Origin: Saccharopolyspora elongata | GTDB taxonomy: Bacteria; Actinomycetota; Actinomycetes; Mycobacteriales; Pseudonocardiaceae | DNA: 51,042 nucleotides | Assembly (NCBI RefSeq): GCF_004348985.1 | Contig: NZ_SMKW01000069.1 | Location: 1 to 51,042, forward strand | Direction: 5' to 3' | Made by a program: the position numbers and the translations under genes | The notes under the pieces: generated by a model | What the model was told of the DNA's origin: nothing | Database searches by the model: none | What the model saw: only the letters and a program-made list of their open reading frames with translations | Shown: positions 1-7,390 of the stretch, one piece after another | How positions within the stretch are numbered: position 1 is the first letter of the stretch | Layout: each line of letters opens with the position of its first letter

Positions 1-141
1 CTCCCGCTGCCCGAACCCCTCCAACCACAGCCGCCACACCTCATCGCCATGCCGCTCGACCACCGACACCACAACACCTCCACCAAGATCATTCCAGGAG
101 ATGTTGCACCCACCCCTTGAGACCAAGCGCGAAACCGTCAT
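1..141 (-). CDS. partial unrecognised protein, runs off left edge
   Basis: An open minus-strand frame begins with ATG at 139-141 and stays open for 47 codons to the window edge. Its translation includes ISWNDLGGG and VVSVVERHGDEVWRLW, and the codons from about position 105 down are mostly G/C-ending, which looks like real coding sequence. No good Shine-Dalgarno precedes the ATG, so the true start may differ. I do not recognise the family. It lies downstream of the ESX genes in the same orientation, beyond the hairpin at 155-184. It could equally be a remnant. Confidence 0.3.
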   Translation of the reverse strand, partial: MTVSRLVSRGGCNISWNDLGGGVVVSVVERHGDEVWRLWLEGFGQRE

Positions 142-154
142 CCGGCAGGCGTGC

Positions 155-184
155 GAACGCCGCTTTCGCGCGAAAACGGCGTTC
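155..184. repeat. hairpin between ESX gene and left-edge frame
   Basis: The arms GAACGCCG (155-162) and CGGCGTTC (177-184) pair perfectly. The interior TTTCGCGCGAAA can extend the stem after one mismatch. It lies about 95 bp past the stop of the proline-rich ESX gene and has no clear T-tract. It may be a terminator or a copy of a dispersed intergenic palindrome. The rest of 142-279 shows nothing else I can name. Confidence 0.4.
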
Positions 185-279
185 TGGGCAACCCCGAACA
201 GCCTCCGCCGCGGCCTAACACCCACGACCCCGGGGCCACGCAAACGCTCCGCGAGCGGCAGATCGCGAAGCGCGAGGGT

Positions 280-1734
280 CTAGCCCCGACGCTTCGGTGG
301 CGGTGCGTCACCCACGGACGCCGTGCCGGTCCTCGGCTTCGGCGGCGGCGCATCGTCAACCGATGCCGTGCCGGTCTTGGGCTTCGGTGGCGGTACGTCA
401 CCCACCGATGCCGTGCCGGTCTTGGGCTTCGGCGGTGGCGCGTCGCCCACCGATGCCGTCTTGGGCTTCGGTGGCGGCGCGTCGCCCACGGACGCCGTGC
501 CGGTCTTCGGCTTCGGAGGCGGGGCGTCGCCGACCGAGGCCGTGGCCGGTTTCGGGGTTTCGGGCTGCTTGGGGTGCAGGGCGTCCGCGATCGACGGGCG
601 CGGCGTCGTCGGCTCGATGATCGTCGGGACACCCAGCCTCGGCGTCGACTGCGGCGTCGTCGGCTTGGCCGGTTCCGGCTTGTCCCGCTGGGTTTCGCCG
701 AAGACCGGCGGGGCCGCGTCCGGCGGCGTGCCGAACAGCTCCTCCGGCTTGCTCTTCAGGCGGGACTGGTTCTTGCGCTCCTGGCCACCGCCCTGGCCGC
801 CGGCCATCCCGCCCATCATGCCCATCGGCATCATGCCGCCGTACATGCCACCGGCCGCGGCGCCACCCGCCACGGCCGCGCCACCGGCGGCGGCAGCGGC
901 CGCGGGCGGAATCGCCGAAGGCTCCCCGGCCCGCGTGGTGTCGCCCGGGGCGAGCTCCTGCTCGGCACCTCCGGCAGCCGCGGTGCCCGAAGCACCCACC
1001 GCGCCACCGCCACCACCGGCAGAACCGCCGCCACCAGCACCACCGGCCGGTTCGCCGCCACCGGACGCGCCGCCACCACCGGCAGCAGCCGGTTCGGCCG
1101 CGGCGGGATCGGCGGGCGCCGGAGCGGCCGGGTCGCTGAAGTCCCAAGCCTCGGCGGGCATCCGGTGTTCGAGCTTCGCCGGCCCCGCCGAGCGGCCCGC
1201 GGCCACGTCGTCGCAGAACCGGGCGAACGCGCGATAACTGTCCGAAATGGACTCCGCCAGTTCCTGCGCGGGCTGCGCCAGCTCCGCGAGGTGCTTGCGC
1301 GCCCGCTTGTGGCCGTCTTCCGGCTCCAGCAGCGCGCCGGACACCGAGTCCGCCGCCTCGGCGACCAGCGCGCCCAGGTCCTCGAACTGCGACTGCAGGG
1401 CTTCCACCGTGTGATCAAGCACATCCGCCAGCGCGCGCATCGTGTCGACCAGGTCGTGGCCCGCCACGCCGACCTCGCGGATGTGCCCGAGGAACGCGTC
1501 GGCGTCCTTGCCCTGCCAGGCCGAATCGATCCCGCCGAGCTTGCCCTGCACGCCTTCCGCGGCGTGCTCGATGCTTTCCGCGCCCTTGCGCCAGACCCGC
1601 GCGGCTTCGAGCAGTTCCTCGTGGCGGCCGACCAGTTCGGCGAGGTCGGCGGGGATCGAGTTCGCGAAGTCCAGCTCGTCGGCGACGCGGGACAGGTAGT
1701 CGAGGTGTTCGGCAACCTCGGGGCTCTTGGCCAT
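280..1734 (-). CDS. WXG-domain ESX-associated protein with proline-rich repeat tail
   Basis: This is a 484-residue protein. Residues 1-150 are helical, and W73-Q-G75 followed by DADAF fits the WXG turn of type VII secretion substrates. The middle (about 200-330) is Ala/Gly/Pro-rich low complexity, including a Gly/Met stretch. The C-terminus is six tandem copies of a 13-15 residue unit, TASVGDAPPPKPKTG. The start is chosen at ATG 1734 because GGAGG lies 7 nt upstream; a GTG at 1740 is too close to it. The stop of the preceding small ESX-like gene (TGA 1737-1739) falls within GTGATCATG, so the two are probably translationally coupled. The role is probably a secreted substrate or a partner of the neighbouring EccB/EccE system. 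The family is not one I can name precisely. Confidence 0.75.
   Translation of the reverse strand: MAKSPEVAEHLDYLSRVADELDFANSIPADLAELVGRHEELLEAARVWRKGAESIEHAAEGVQGKLGGIDSAWQGKDADAFLGHIREVGVAGHDLVDTMRALADVLDHTVEALQSQFEDLGALVAEAADSVSGALLEPEDGHKRARKHLAELAQPAQELAESISDSYRAFARFCDDVAAGRSAGPAKLEHRMPAEAWDFSDPAAPAPADPAAAEPAAAGGGGASGGGEPAGGAGGGGSAGGGGGAVGASGTAAAGGAEQELAPGDTTRAGEPSAIPPAAAAAAGGAAVAGGAAAGGMYGGMMPMGMMGGMAGGQGGGQERKNQSRLKSKPEELFGTPPDAAPPVFGETQRDKPEPAKPTTPQSTPRLGVPTIIEPTTPRPSIADALHPKQPETPKPATASVGDAPPPKPKTGTASVGDAPPPKPKTASVGDAPPPKPKTGTASVGDVPPPKPKTGTASVDDAPPPKPRTGTASVGDAPPPKRRG
283..545 (-). repeat. coding tandem repeat, about 39-45 bp units
   Basis: Six near-identical copies encode TASVGDAPPPKPKTG at the C-terminus of the upstream ESX-like protein. 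Variants are one copy lacking the final TG, one with V for A, one with VDD, and a terminal copy ending KRRG. The DNA units are close enough that copy-number change by slippage is plausible. Confidence 0.85.
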
Positions 1735-1736
1735 GA

Positions 1737-2048
1737 TCACGCCTCCTGCTTCCGGAACTCGACGGCGCTGTCGTCGTCGCCACCGCTGTGGAAGTCCACG
1801 ACCTCGCCCAGCTCATCACCGGCCCGGGTCAGCGTCTCCCCCGCTCTGCGGCTCTGGTCCAGCAGCAGCTCGCAAAGCCGTTGGTACGCCTCGGCAGCGC
1901 CCGCCTCGCGGCCGAGCGCGCCAAAGGCCTCCGGGGCCAGTTCCGCGGCCGCCATGGCCGGCTGCGCTGCCGCGATCTCCTCGCCGGCGACGCGCACCTC
2001 GCGCGCGCACGTCGCCAGCCATTCGACGTCGATCCGGATCCCCGACAT
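1737..2048 (-). CDS. small ESX/EspC-like type VII secretion target
   Basis: This 103-residue protein begins MSGIRIDVEWLATCAREVR. It is predicted all-helical with two amphipathic helices separated by a short break, the size and shape of ESX/EspC-family small proteins. No canonical W-x-G is visible. The start is placed at the ATG at 2046-2048; in-frame codons further upstream (to 2108) run into a repeat-like region and give a poor N-terminus. It overlaps the start region of the larger WXG protein, so the two may form a co-secreted pair. The upstream eccB transcript ends at a terminator, so this pair probably has its own promoter in 2049-2178. Confidence 0.7.
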   Translation of the reverse strand: MSGIRIDVEWLATCAREVRVAGEEIAAAQPAMAAAELAPEAFGALGREAGAAEAYQRLCELLLDQSRRAGETLTRAGDELGEVVDFHSGGDDDSAVEFRKQEA

Positions 2049-2116
2049 CCGGCACCTCCCACGTTGGTCGCTCTCAAGCGTTTGTCTTTCAAGCAGCCGC
2101 TCAGCCACTGCGCGAC

Positions 2117-2166
2117 CGGCACCGCCGCGGGTTCCGCTACCGGCACCGCCACGCAGGACGAGTTCG
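2117..2166. repeat. dispersed GC-rich repeat, copy A
   Basis: The segment from GGCACCGCCGCGGGTTC to GCACCGCCACGCAGGACGAG recurs, split by extra sequence, at 14171-14325. It lies in the 130-bp gap between the eccB terminator and the small ESX-like gene, which otherwise holds nothing I can call. Confidence 0.45.
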
Positions 2167-2178
2167 CCAGACCGCTCC

Positions 2179-2222
2179 TAAAACGATCCGCCCGCAGCTC
2201 ACCGTGGGCTGCGGGCGGATCG
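2179..2222 (-). terminator. intrinsic terminator after eccB
   Basis: A perfect 15-bp stem pairs 2184-2198 with 2208-2222 around a 9-nt loop. On the minus strand it is followed by TTTTAGG. It lies 76 bp after the eccB stop and separates eccB from the two ESX-like genes downstream. Confidence 0.85.
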
Positions 2223-2298
2223 CTTGTTCCTCGGACGTTCGAGCCGACCTGTTCGGTTCCAGGTTCGCGGGTGGTTCTGCACGACCACCCTCGAACCG

Positions 2299-3891
2299 TC
2301 AGCTACCTGGCTGGACGCCTCCGGCTTGCTGCTGTTGCTGCGGGTTCTGCGGCGGGCGGTTCACCCCGCCCGGCCCCACCGGGACCGAGTCGTAGGTCAG
2401 GCTCGCATTCGCCGGGTCGAGGAAGTCGCCCTTCGGCAGCACCCGCATCAGCCAGGACGGCCCGGCCTTGATGTCCCCGGCGCCACCGATCACGCCGAGT
2501 CCCTGCGCGGTCGCGACGTCCTTGATGCCGAACTGCACGCCCTGGTCGGAAACCAGGAAGATCGGGCCGCTGTCCGCGCCCGCCTCGTTCGACGCGCCGC
2601 GCACCACCGCCGCCTTGCCCGGCGGCATGTAGAAGTAGTCCACGTTCTGCTGGGCACCGTCGTACTGGGCCAGCTTCACCGGCGGCTTCGCCGTCGGTGA
2701 GCCCTTGTGCACGGTCACCGTGATGTTCTGGTCACCGTTGACGTTCTTCCAGCTCAGGCAGGACGTGTCGGACTGCTGGAAGGTGACCGGGGTCGGCACC
2801 GCCATCGGGAAACCCGACAGGTTGAGCTGTTCGGAGGTGTCCGCCAGCTGGGCGTCGGTGACCGCACCGGTCGCGTTCGGGATGTCCTGACTGTCGTTCT
2901 TCGACGCGTGCAGCACGGCCGCCGCGCCCTCGCTGATCTCCTGCTTCCCGCTCGGCAGCAGCAGGAAGAACTGGTCCGGCTGGCCGGGCACGGTGCGCTT
3001 GACCACGTCACCGACCTGGTAGCGGGACATGTAGCTCAGCTGCGTGCCCTCGTTGGGAACGGTGGGCACCTGCAGTGCGGGCACCTCCGGGATCGCGTTC
3101 AGCATGTTCGTGCTGATCGTCCGCGGGGTGGCGCCCCGCAGCCGGAAGATGTCCATGACGGCGGTCTCCGTCTGGTCGATCTCCGACTTGACCGCGTGGG
3201 TGTGCGCGCGGCCCGGCAGGTCCTTCACGCGGTAGACGAGGTATTCCTTGCCGGACGTCTGGTCCTTGACGTACAGCGACTGGTTCGGCGCGATCTCCGT
3301 GCCGTGGTTGCCGTCACCGCCGATGACCGTCGTCTCCACCTTCGCCGACGCCTCGACGCGGGCGCTGCTGAGGGTGTCCCGGACCTGGCCGACATCGCAG
3401 ATCGCCCAGGACGCCTCGGCGACGTTCTTCGCGTCCGGCAGGTAGGTCGGGGCGTTGACCATGCCGGTCAGCGCGCCGCGCGGGAAGTCCGCCAGCGCGG
3501 CCTGCTTCACCGTCGTGGTCGGCACCGGACCGCCGCCCTGGCCGCCGCCCTGGGCCATGACCAGCAGCTTCGCCGATGCCATGTTCATCATCGGGATCAG
3601 CCGCTTCTGGGCCTGCTGGTCGGAAGTGACGACGAAAACGCTGCCGCTTTCCTTCGCGATGATGATCGACCCCGGTTCCGGCACCGAACCCTTGCCGCCG
3701 AAAAGACCCCAAACCAGGAAACCGATCATGCCGATCGCGGCGAGCACCGCGCCGGCGACCGTGGCCCGCTTGTGCGAGCCCATCGGATCGTGGAGCATCA
3801 CCGCGTCTTTGCGCACCAGCGCCGACTCCATGCGGCGCAGCACGAACCGATACGCCTGAACCTGTGACTTCGTTGTGGGTGTTGATGCCAT
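2299..3891 (-). CDS. eccB: type VII secretion core protein EccB
   Basis: This 530-residue protein matches EccB. It has a short cytoplasmic N-terminus (TPTTKSQVQAYRFVLRRMESAL), one membrane segment at about 43-66, and a long extracytoplasmic domain with the characteristic PEPGSIIIAKESGSVFVV region and repeated valine/glycine-rich blades. EccB is the membrane-anchored periplasmic core of the ESX secretion complex, together with EccC, EccD and EccE. The C-terminal tail is Gln/Pro-rich. It is transcribed divergently from eccE, and a strong terminator follows. Its place near truA is the position of ESX-4 in mycobacteria. The ATG at 3891 begins the conserved N-terminus, so the start is secure. Confidence 0.95.
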   Translation of the reverse strand: MASTPTTKSQVQAYRFVLRRMESALVRKDAVMLHDPMGSHKRATVAGAVLAAIGMIGFLVWGLFGGKGSVPEPGSIIIAKESGSVFVVTSDQQAQKRLIPMMNMASAKLLVMAQGGGQGGGPVPTTTVKQAALADFPRGALTGMVNAPTYLPDAKNVAEASWAICDVGQVRDTLSSARVEASAKVETTVIGGDGNHGTEIAPNQSLYVKDQTSGKEYLVYRVKDLPGRAHTHAVKSEIDQTETAVMDIFRLRGATPRTISTNMLNAIPEVPALQVPTVPNEGTQLSYMSRYQVGDVVKRTVPGQPDQFFLLLPSGKQEISEGAAAVLHASKNDSQDIPNATGAVTDAQLADTSEQLNLSGFPMAVPTPVTFQQSDTSCLSWKNVNGDQNITVTVHKGSPTAKPPVKLAQYDGAQQNVDYFYMPPGKAAVVRGASNEAGADSGPIFLVSDQGVQFGIKDVATAQGLGVIGGAGDIKAGPSWLMRVLPKGDFLDPANASLTYDSVPVGPGGVNRPPQNPQQQQQAGGVQPGS

Positions 3892-4066
3892 TCTTCGCCT
3901 ACAGCTCTCCCGTCCGAGGTACGGTTTCGCAGGATAGTCGCAGAGAGATACCGAATGGGTGCGGTTCGACCGAGTCCGTCAGTATTCTCGTCAGGCGGCT
4001 GACTCCAGAACGCGTCCCAGCGCGCCGTGCGCCGCACCAAACCTGCGAGGGGGAGAGACCGAACGG
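3892..4066. promoter_or_regulatory. divergent eccB / eccE intergenic region
   Basis: These 175 bp hold the promoters of both genes. For eccB, TATCCT (minus strand, 3931-3936) is a reasonable -10 about 40 nt before the ATG. For eccE, TATTCT occurs on the plus strand near 3992-3997, with no good -35. A strong ribosome site, GAGGGGGAGA (about 4046-4055), precedes the eccE ATG and decides that start. No operator palindrome is obvious. Confidence 0.4.
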
Positions 4067-5389
4067 ATGTCCGTGACCACACAACATCCGGCCCAGCCGA
4101 CTGCTCCCGGGCCCGCCAATCCGCCCCGCGCTCGAATTCGCGCGCGCCGTCGGCGGATCAACGGCGTGACGCTCGGCGGCATTCCGGCGGCCAACATCGT
4201 GCTCATCGAGGTGGGCCTCGCCATCGGGCTCATCCTGGCGATCATCGGCGCGAAGCTGAACCTGGTGCAGGTGCTGCTGCCGGTCGGTGCCGGGATCGCG
4301 CTGCTGTCGATCATCATCGCGCTGCTGCGGCGGCGCGGCCGTTGGTTCACGCAGTGGTTCGGGCTGGTGCTCGAATACCGCGGCCGCAACCACACCCGCG
4401 TTTCCCAGCCGGCCAGCGTCGACGCGATGGAACCGGCTGAGGACAAGGACGGCGACGGCATCATCGGCCCGGACGAGAACCACCGGGTCGCGCTGCTGCG
4501 CCTGGTCGTCGAGGACCTGGTGATCTCCCGCGCCCAGGACCACGACCGCAACCCGGTCGGGATGTCCTGGCACAAGGGCAAGTGGACCGCCGTACTGATG
4601 GCCGAGCCGTCGCCGTCGCTGCTGAACCCCATCGAGGACACGCCGAACCTGCCGCTGGGCGTGCTGACGCCGTGCCTGGAGGACCGCGGCGTGGTGCTCG
4701 ACGCGATCCAGGTCATCTGGCACTGCTACCCGGGAAGCGCGGCGCTGCCGTCGAATTCCCCGGCGCTGAACTCCTACCTAGAGGTCCAGGGCCGGCTGCC
4801 CGCGGCGGCGCGGCGCACCACCTGGATCGCGGTGCGGCTGGACCCGCAGCGCTGCGCCAAGGCGATCGGTGAGCGCGGCGGCGGCATCCTCGGCGCGCAG
4901 CGGGCGCTCATCGGCGCGCTGTCCCGAGTGCGCAACGCGCTGGAGCGCAGCGGCATTCCGACCCGCCCGCTGGACCCGGACGAGCTCCTGCAGGCCGGGA
5001 TTTCCTCGGCAGAACTGCACAACGTGCTCGGTTCGCAGCGGCCCGTGGGCCTCAAGGAGCGGTGGGACGGCGTGACCGCGGGTGGCGTCGGCCACTCCAG
5101 CTACGCCATCACCAGCTGGCCGAACCAGATGAACGACAGCCTCAACGTGCTCACCGGGATCCGCGCGCTGTCCACCAGCATCGCGCTGTCCATCTCGCCG
5201 GTCGGCGAGACGGACGAGGTCGGGCTGCGCGGCCTGGTCCGGGTCAGCGCCCGAACCCCCGCCGAACTCGACACCGCCGACGAGCGGCTGAAAGCGATCA
5301 GCGGCCGCATCGGCCTGACCCTGACCCCGCTGCGCGGCTCGCAACTGGCCGGCTACGCGGCGACGCTGCCGCTCGGAGGTGCGGCATGA
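4067..5389 (+). CDS. eccE: type VII secretion core protein EccE
   Basis: This 440-residue protein has two adjacent N-terminal membrane helices (NIVLIEVGLAIGLILAIIGA and VLLPVGAGIALLSIIIALL, about residues 40-90), followed by a cytoplasmic or peripheral domain with WFTQWFGLVLEYRGRN. This is the EccE arrangement. EccE is the peripheral membrane component that stabilises the ESX membrane complex. Canonical mycobacterial ESX-4 lacks it, whereas some ESX-4 loci (such as that of Mycobacterium abscessus) have it. The ATG at 4067 is preferred over upstream in-frame starts because of the GAGGGGGAGA site. It overlaps the next gene by ATGA, so the two are coupled. Confidence 0.88.
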   Translation: MSVTTQHPAQPTAPGPANPPRARIRARRRRINGVTLGGIPAANIVLIEVGLAIGLILAIIGAKLNLVQVLLPVGAGIALLSIIIALLRRRGRWFTQWFGLVLEYRGRNHTRVSQPASVDAMEPAEDKDGDGIIGPDENHRVALLRLVVEDLVISRAQDHDRNPVGMSWHKGKWTAVLMAEPSPSLLNPIEDTPNLPLGVLTPCLEDRGVVLDAIQVIWHCYPGSAALPSNSPALNSYLEVQGRLPAAARRTTWIAVRLDPQRCAKAIGERGGGILGAQRALIGALSRVRNALERSGIPTRPLDPDELLQAGISSAELHNVLGSQRPVGLKERWDGVTAGGVGHSSYAITSWPNQMNDSLNVLTGIRALSTSIALSISPVGETDEVGLRGLVRVSARTPAELDTADERLKAISGRIGLTLTPLRGSQLAGYAATLPLGGAA

Positions 5390-6117
5390 GCCGAAGCAGA
5401 ACCATCGACGTGCCGGGCAGCCGCGGCGCGGCACCGGAATTCCTGGTCACCCCGGAAACTCTGGACGCGATCAGCCCGTCCGCCGACCGCGGCGGCGTGA
5501 TCATCGGCTCGGACCCGCAGGGCAACGCGCAGGCCGCGTCGATGCTGCGGCCGCACCCGACCCGCATGGTCACCGTCGGCGGCCTGTACCTCGCCCGGCA
5601 GCTGGCGCTGCGCGCGATGGCCACTGGCGCGTGGGTGATCGTCGCCACCGGGCGGCCGGCGGCGTGGAAGATGCTGGAGCGGGCGGCCGGCCAGACCCCG
5701 GACGGGAAGCCGGTGCCGCTGGTGCAGATCCGGCGGCTGGCGCCGTTCGACCTGCCCCGGTCCACTGAGGACACCCCGCTGCTGGTGATCCACGACGGCG
5801 GTGCAGTGCCGCAGGAACTGTTCCCGCCGCGTGCCCCGTGGCAGACGACCATGTACGTGCTGCCCTACCTGCACCCGCAGGTCAGCAGCGGCACGGCGGC
5901 GAACACGGCGGACCTGGTGCTCCTGCAGCGCCTTCCGCTGAACCAGGCGCAGCTCGCCCAGCGCATCTGGAGCCTGCACGGCCACCAGGTCCAACAGCTC
6001 ACCCAGCTCAAGGACGACCAGGCGATCGCCCTCGGAAACATGACGTGGACGATGATCCGTCTGGTGACGAAGGCGATGGAACAGGAAATCCTGGGCCCGA
6101 TCCGCCGAGGCGACTGA
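5386..6117 (+). CDS. unknown protein coupled to eccE
   Basis: This 243-residue protein starts MSRSRTIDVPGSRGAAPEF. It has no membrane segment or signal peptide. The sequence is globular, with an alternating beta/alpha feel (GGVIIGSDPQGNAQAASM, GAWVIVATGRPAAWKML, DTPLLVIHDGGAVP) and a C-terminal helical region (LPLNQAQLAQRIWSLHG). There is no classic Walker A. The ATGA overlap with eccE and a GGAGG 6 nt before the ATG make it a co-translated partner. I infer a cytoplasmic component or regulator of this ESX system. I do not recognise its family. Confidence 0.8.
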   Translation: MSRSRTIDVPGSRGAAPEFLVTPETLDAISPSADRGGVIIGSDPQGNAQAASMLRPHPTRMVTVGGLYLARQLALRAMATGAWVIVATGRPAAWKMLERAAGQTPDGKPVPLVQIRRLAPFDLPRSTEDTPLLVIHDGGAVPQELFPPRAPWQTTMYVLPYLHPQVSSGTAANTADLVLLQRLPLNQAQLAQRIWSLHGHQVQQLTQLKDDQAIALGNMTWTMIRLVTKAMEQEILGPIRRGD

Positions 6118-6137
6118 CCTCTCCGGCAAGCAACGGA

Positions 6138-6170
6138 GAAGCCCCGACCGAACCGGTCGGGGCTTCTTCA
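6138..6170 (+). terminator. intrinsic terminator after eccE operon
   Basis: The 12-bp stem GAAGCCCCGACC / GGTCGGGGCTTC has a 5-nt loop and is followed by TTCATTT. It lies 21 bp after the stop of the eccE-coupled gene. It also separates that operon from the convergent DUF559 gene. Confidence 0.85.
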
Positions 6171-6299
6171 TTTCCGGCACTGCGCACAACGAGTGGTAAT
6201 AGCCGCTGTTCACTCCGAACGCTGCGCGAACAGCGATCCGAACCGGGAACTTCCAGGCGGCGACCGTCGACGCGCAGGCCGCCGAGCTTTCGGAAGACT

Positions 6300-6319
6300 C
6301 CAATTTTAGGCAAAATTGG
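6300..6319. repeat. AT-rich 20-bp palindrome, copy 1
   Basis: CCAATTTTAGGCAAAATTGG is an inverted repeat with 8-bp arms and a 4-nt AGGC loop. It overlaps the 3' end of the DUF559 gene; the TAA stop lies inside it. Two more copies lie upstream of that gene. Confidence 0.9.
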
Positions 6320-7184
6320 GTGTCCGCCTCTGCACCACAGCCTGGACCTCGTCCACGATTCGCTGCGGTGCCTTCGCCAAATCCTCAGCGGTCACGACGA
6401 TGACGTGCCAGCCGCTGGCTCGCAACCATCGAAGCCGCCGCTGATCGCGCCGGAACTGCTCGGGCTCCGCGTGCCAAGCACCGTCGTACTCGACCAGCAC
6501 CCGTGCGTCATCGAAGCCTAGATCGGCCCGCAGCATCGTGCCGTTTTCCCCGGGAATCTCCAACTGCGGCACCGGCTTGAGCCCAGCCATCACGAACATG
6601 ACGCGGAGAACCGACTCGGGCAGCGACTCCGCCCGGTGGTCGAGGAACTCGAAGGCCCTTCGAGCCCGCCGGATTCCGTAGTCGTGCCGCCCCTCCATGT
6701 ACTTCCCGATCGTCTCCTTATCGATCACTCTGGCGTGCAACAACATGTCGCAAAGCCCAACCGCCTGGTGCAGCGAGTTCCGCATGAGGATGTCGAGCGC
6801 GGCCCGCTCCAAGACCGCAAGGCGAACCCCAGACCACGGAGCGCTCTCGAACTCGTAGTGCCGCACGGCCCAACATCGGATTCCGTGCAGCCTCTTGCAT
6901 CCCTTGACGAGGACCTCGACCGGATCCTGCGGCCGGGCCAGGGCGACGCCGTGCAGCGTCGCTGCCGACTTCCCGGTTATAACCGCTCCTGGCGGAAGCT
7001 TCATCGCCACGGCGCGACATCGGAGCTCGTGCGTTAGGGGCGTTTTCTCAGTCCTGTAGACACCGTGGATCACGCGACGGTACTCGGAGCTCTTCAGGTC
7101 GTCGTCGGTCAGGCCGGCCTGGAGAGCTTCGACGCGGGTGAACAACCCGGGGCGTTGACCAAGGGCAAGTGCGTTGACAGTCAT
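6306..7184 (-). CDS. DUF559 protein with AbiEi-like N-terminal region
   Basis: This is a 292-residue protein. The N-terminal part (about 1-100; LFTRVEALQAGLTDDDLKSS, RVIHGVYR, AATLHGVALA) resembles the winged-helix and antitoxin-like region of AbiEi-type proteins. The C-terminal part (about 205-285; LEIPGENGTMLRADLGFDDARVLVEYDGAWH, then WHVIVVTAEDL) is a DUF559/Vsr-like endonuclease fold with the D...E-x-D pattern. Such proteins are common in actinomycetes and their substrate is unknown. No Shine-Dalgarno is visible before the ATG at 7184, so it may be translated from a leaderless transcript. Its last five codons and stop are supplied by a palindromic repeat. It stands alone between truA and the ESX locus. 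Confidence 0.8.
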   Translation of the reverse strand: MTVNALALGQRPGLFTRVEALQAGLTDDDLKSSEYRRVIHGVYRTEKTPLTHELRCRAVAMKLPPGAVITGKSAATLHGVALARPQDPVEVLVKGCKRLHGIRCWAVRHYEFESAPWSGVRLAVLERAALDILMRNSLHQAVGLCDMLLHARVIDKETIGKYMEGRHDYGIRRARRAFEFLDHRAESLPESVLRVMFVMAGLKPVPQLEIPGENGTMLRADLGFDDARVLVEYDGAWHAEPEQFRRDQRRLRWLRASGWHVIVVTAEDLAKAPQRIVDEVQAVVQRRTPNFA

Positions 7185-7292
7185 GCACCCAAGGTTGCTG
7201 AGCGATCACCATCCGCACAATGAGGTCGAGCGGATCTGTGGACTGCCGAGTCCTCTGTGGATAGACGACCAGCCCCGAATGGGTGAGCCTGT

Positions 7293-7312
7293 CCAATTTT
7301 AGGCAAAATCGG
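7293..7312. repeat. AT-rich 20-bp palindrome, copy 2
   Basis: This has the same palindrome as at 6300-6319 with one mismatch in the right arm (AAAATCGG). It lies in the 206-bp gap between truA and the DUF559 gene. Besides copies 2 and 3, that gap shows no coding potential. Confidence 0.85.
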
Positions 7313-7347
7313 AACACCAGCGGACGCCGCGAGGCCTCGAGGGACCT

Positions 7348-7367
7348 CCAATTTTAGGCAAAATTGG
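7348..7367. repeat. AT-rich 20-bp palindrome, copy 3
   Basis: An exact copy of the palindrome at 6300-6319, 24 bp after the truA stop. It could act as part of a truA terminator, but it carries no clear U-tract beyond its own arms. Confidence 0.9.
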
Positions 7368-7390
7368 GCGCACCGCGGCTCCAGAACCGG

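Noticed and set aside
286..545. CRISPR-like regular repeats
   Set aside because: The units are contiguous coding repeats with no variable spacers and lie in frame in a proline-rich protein tail.
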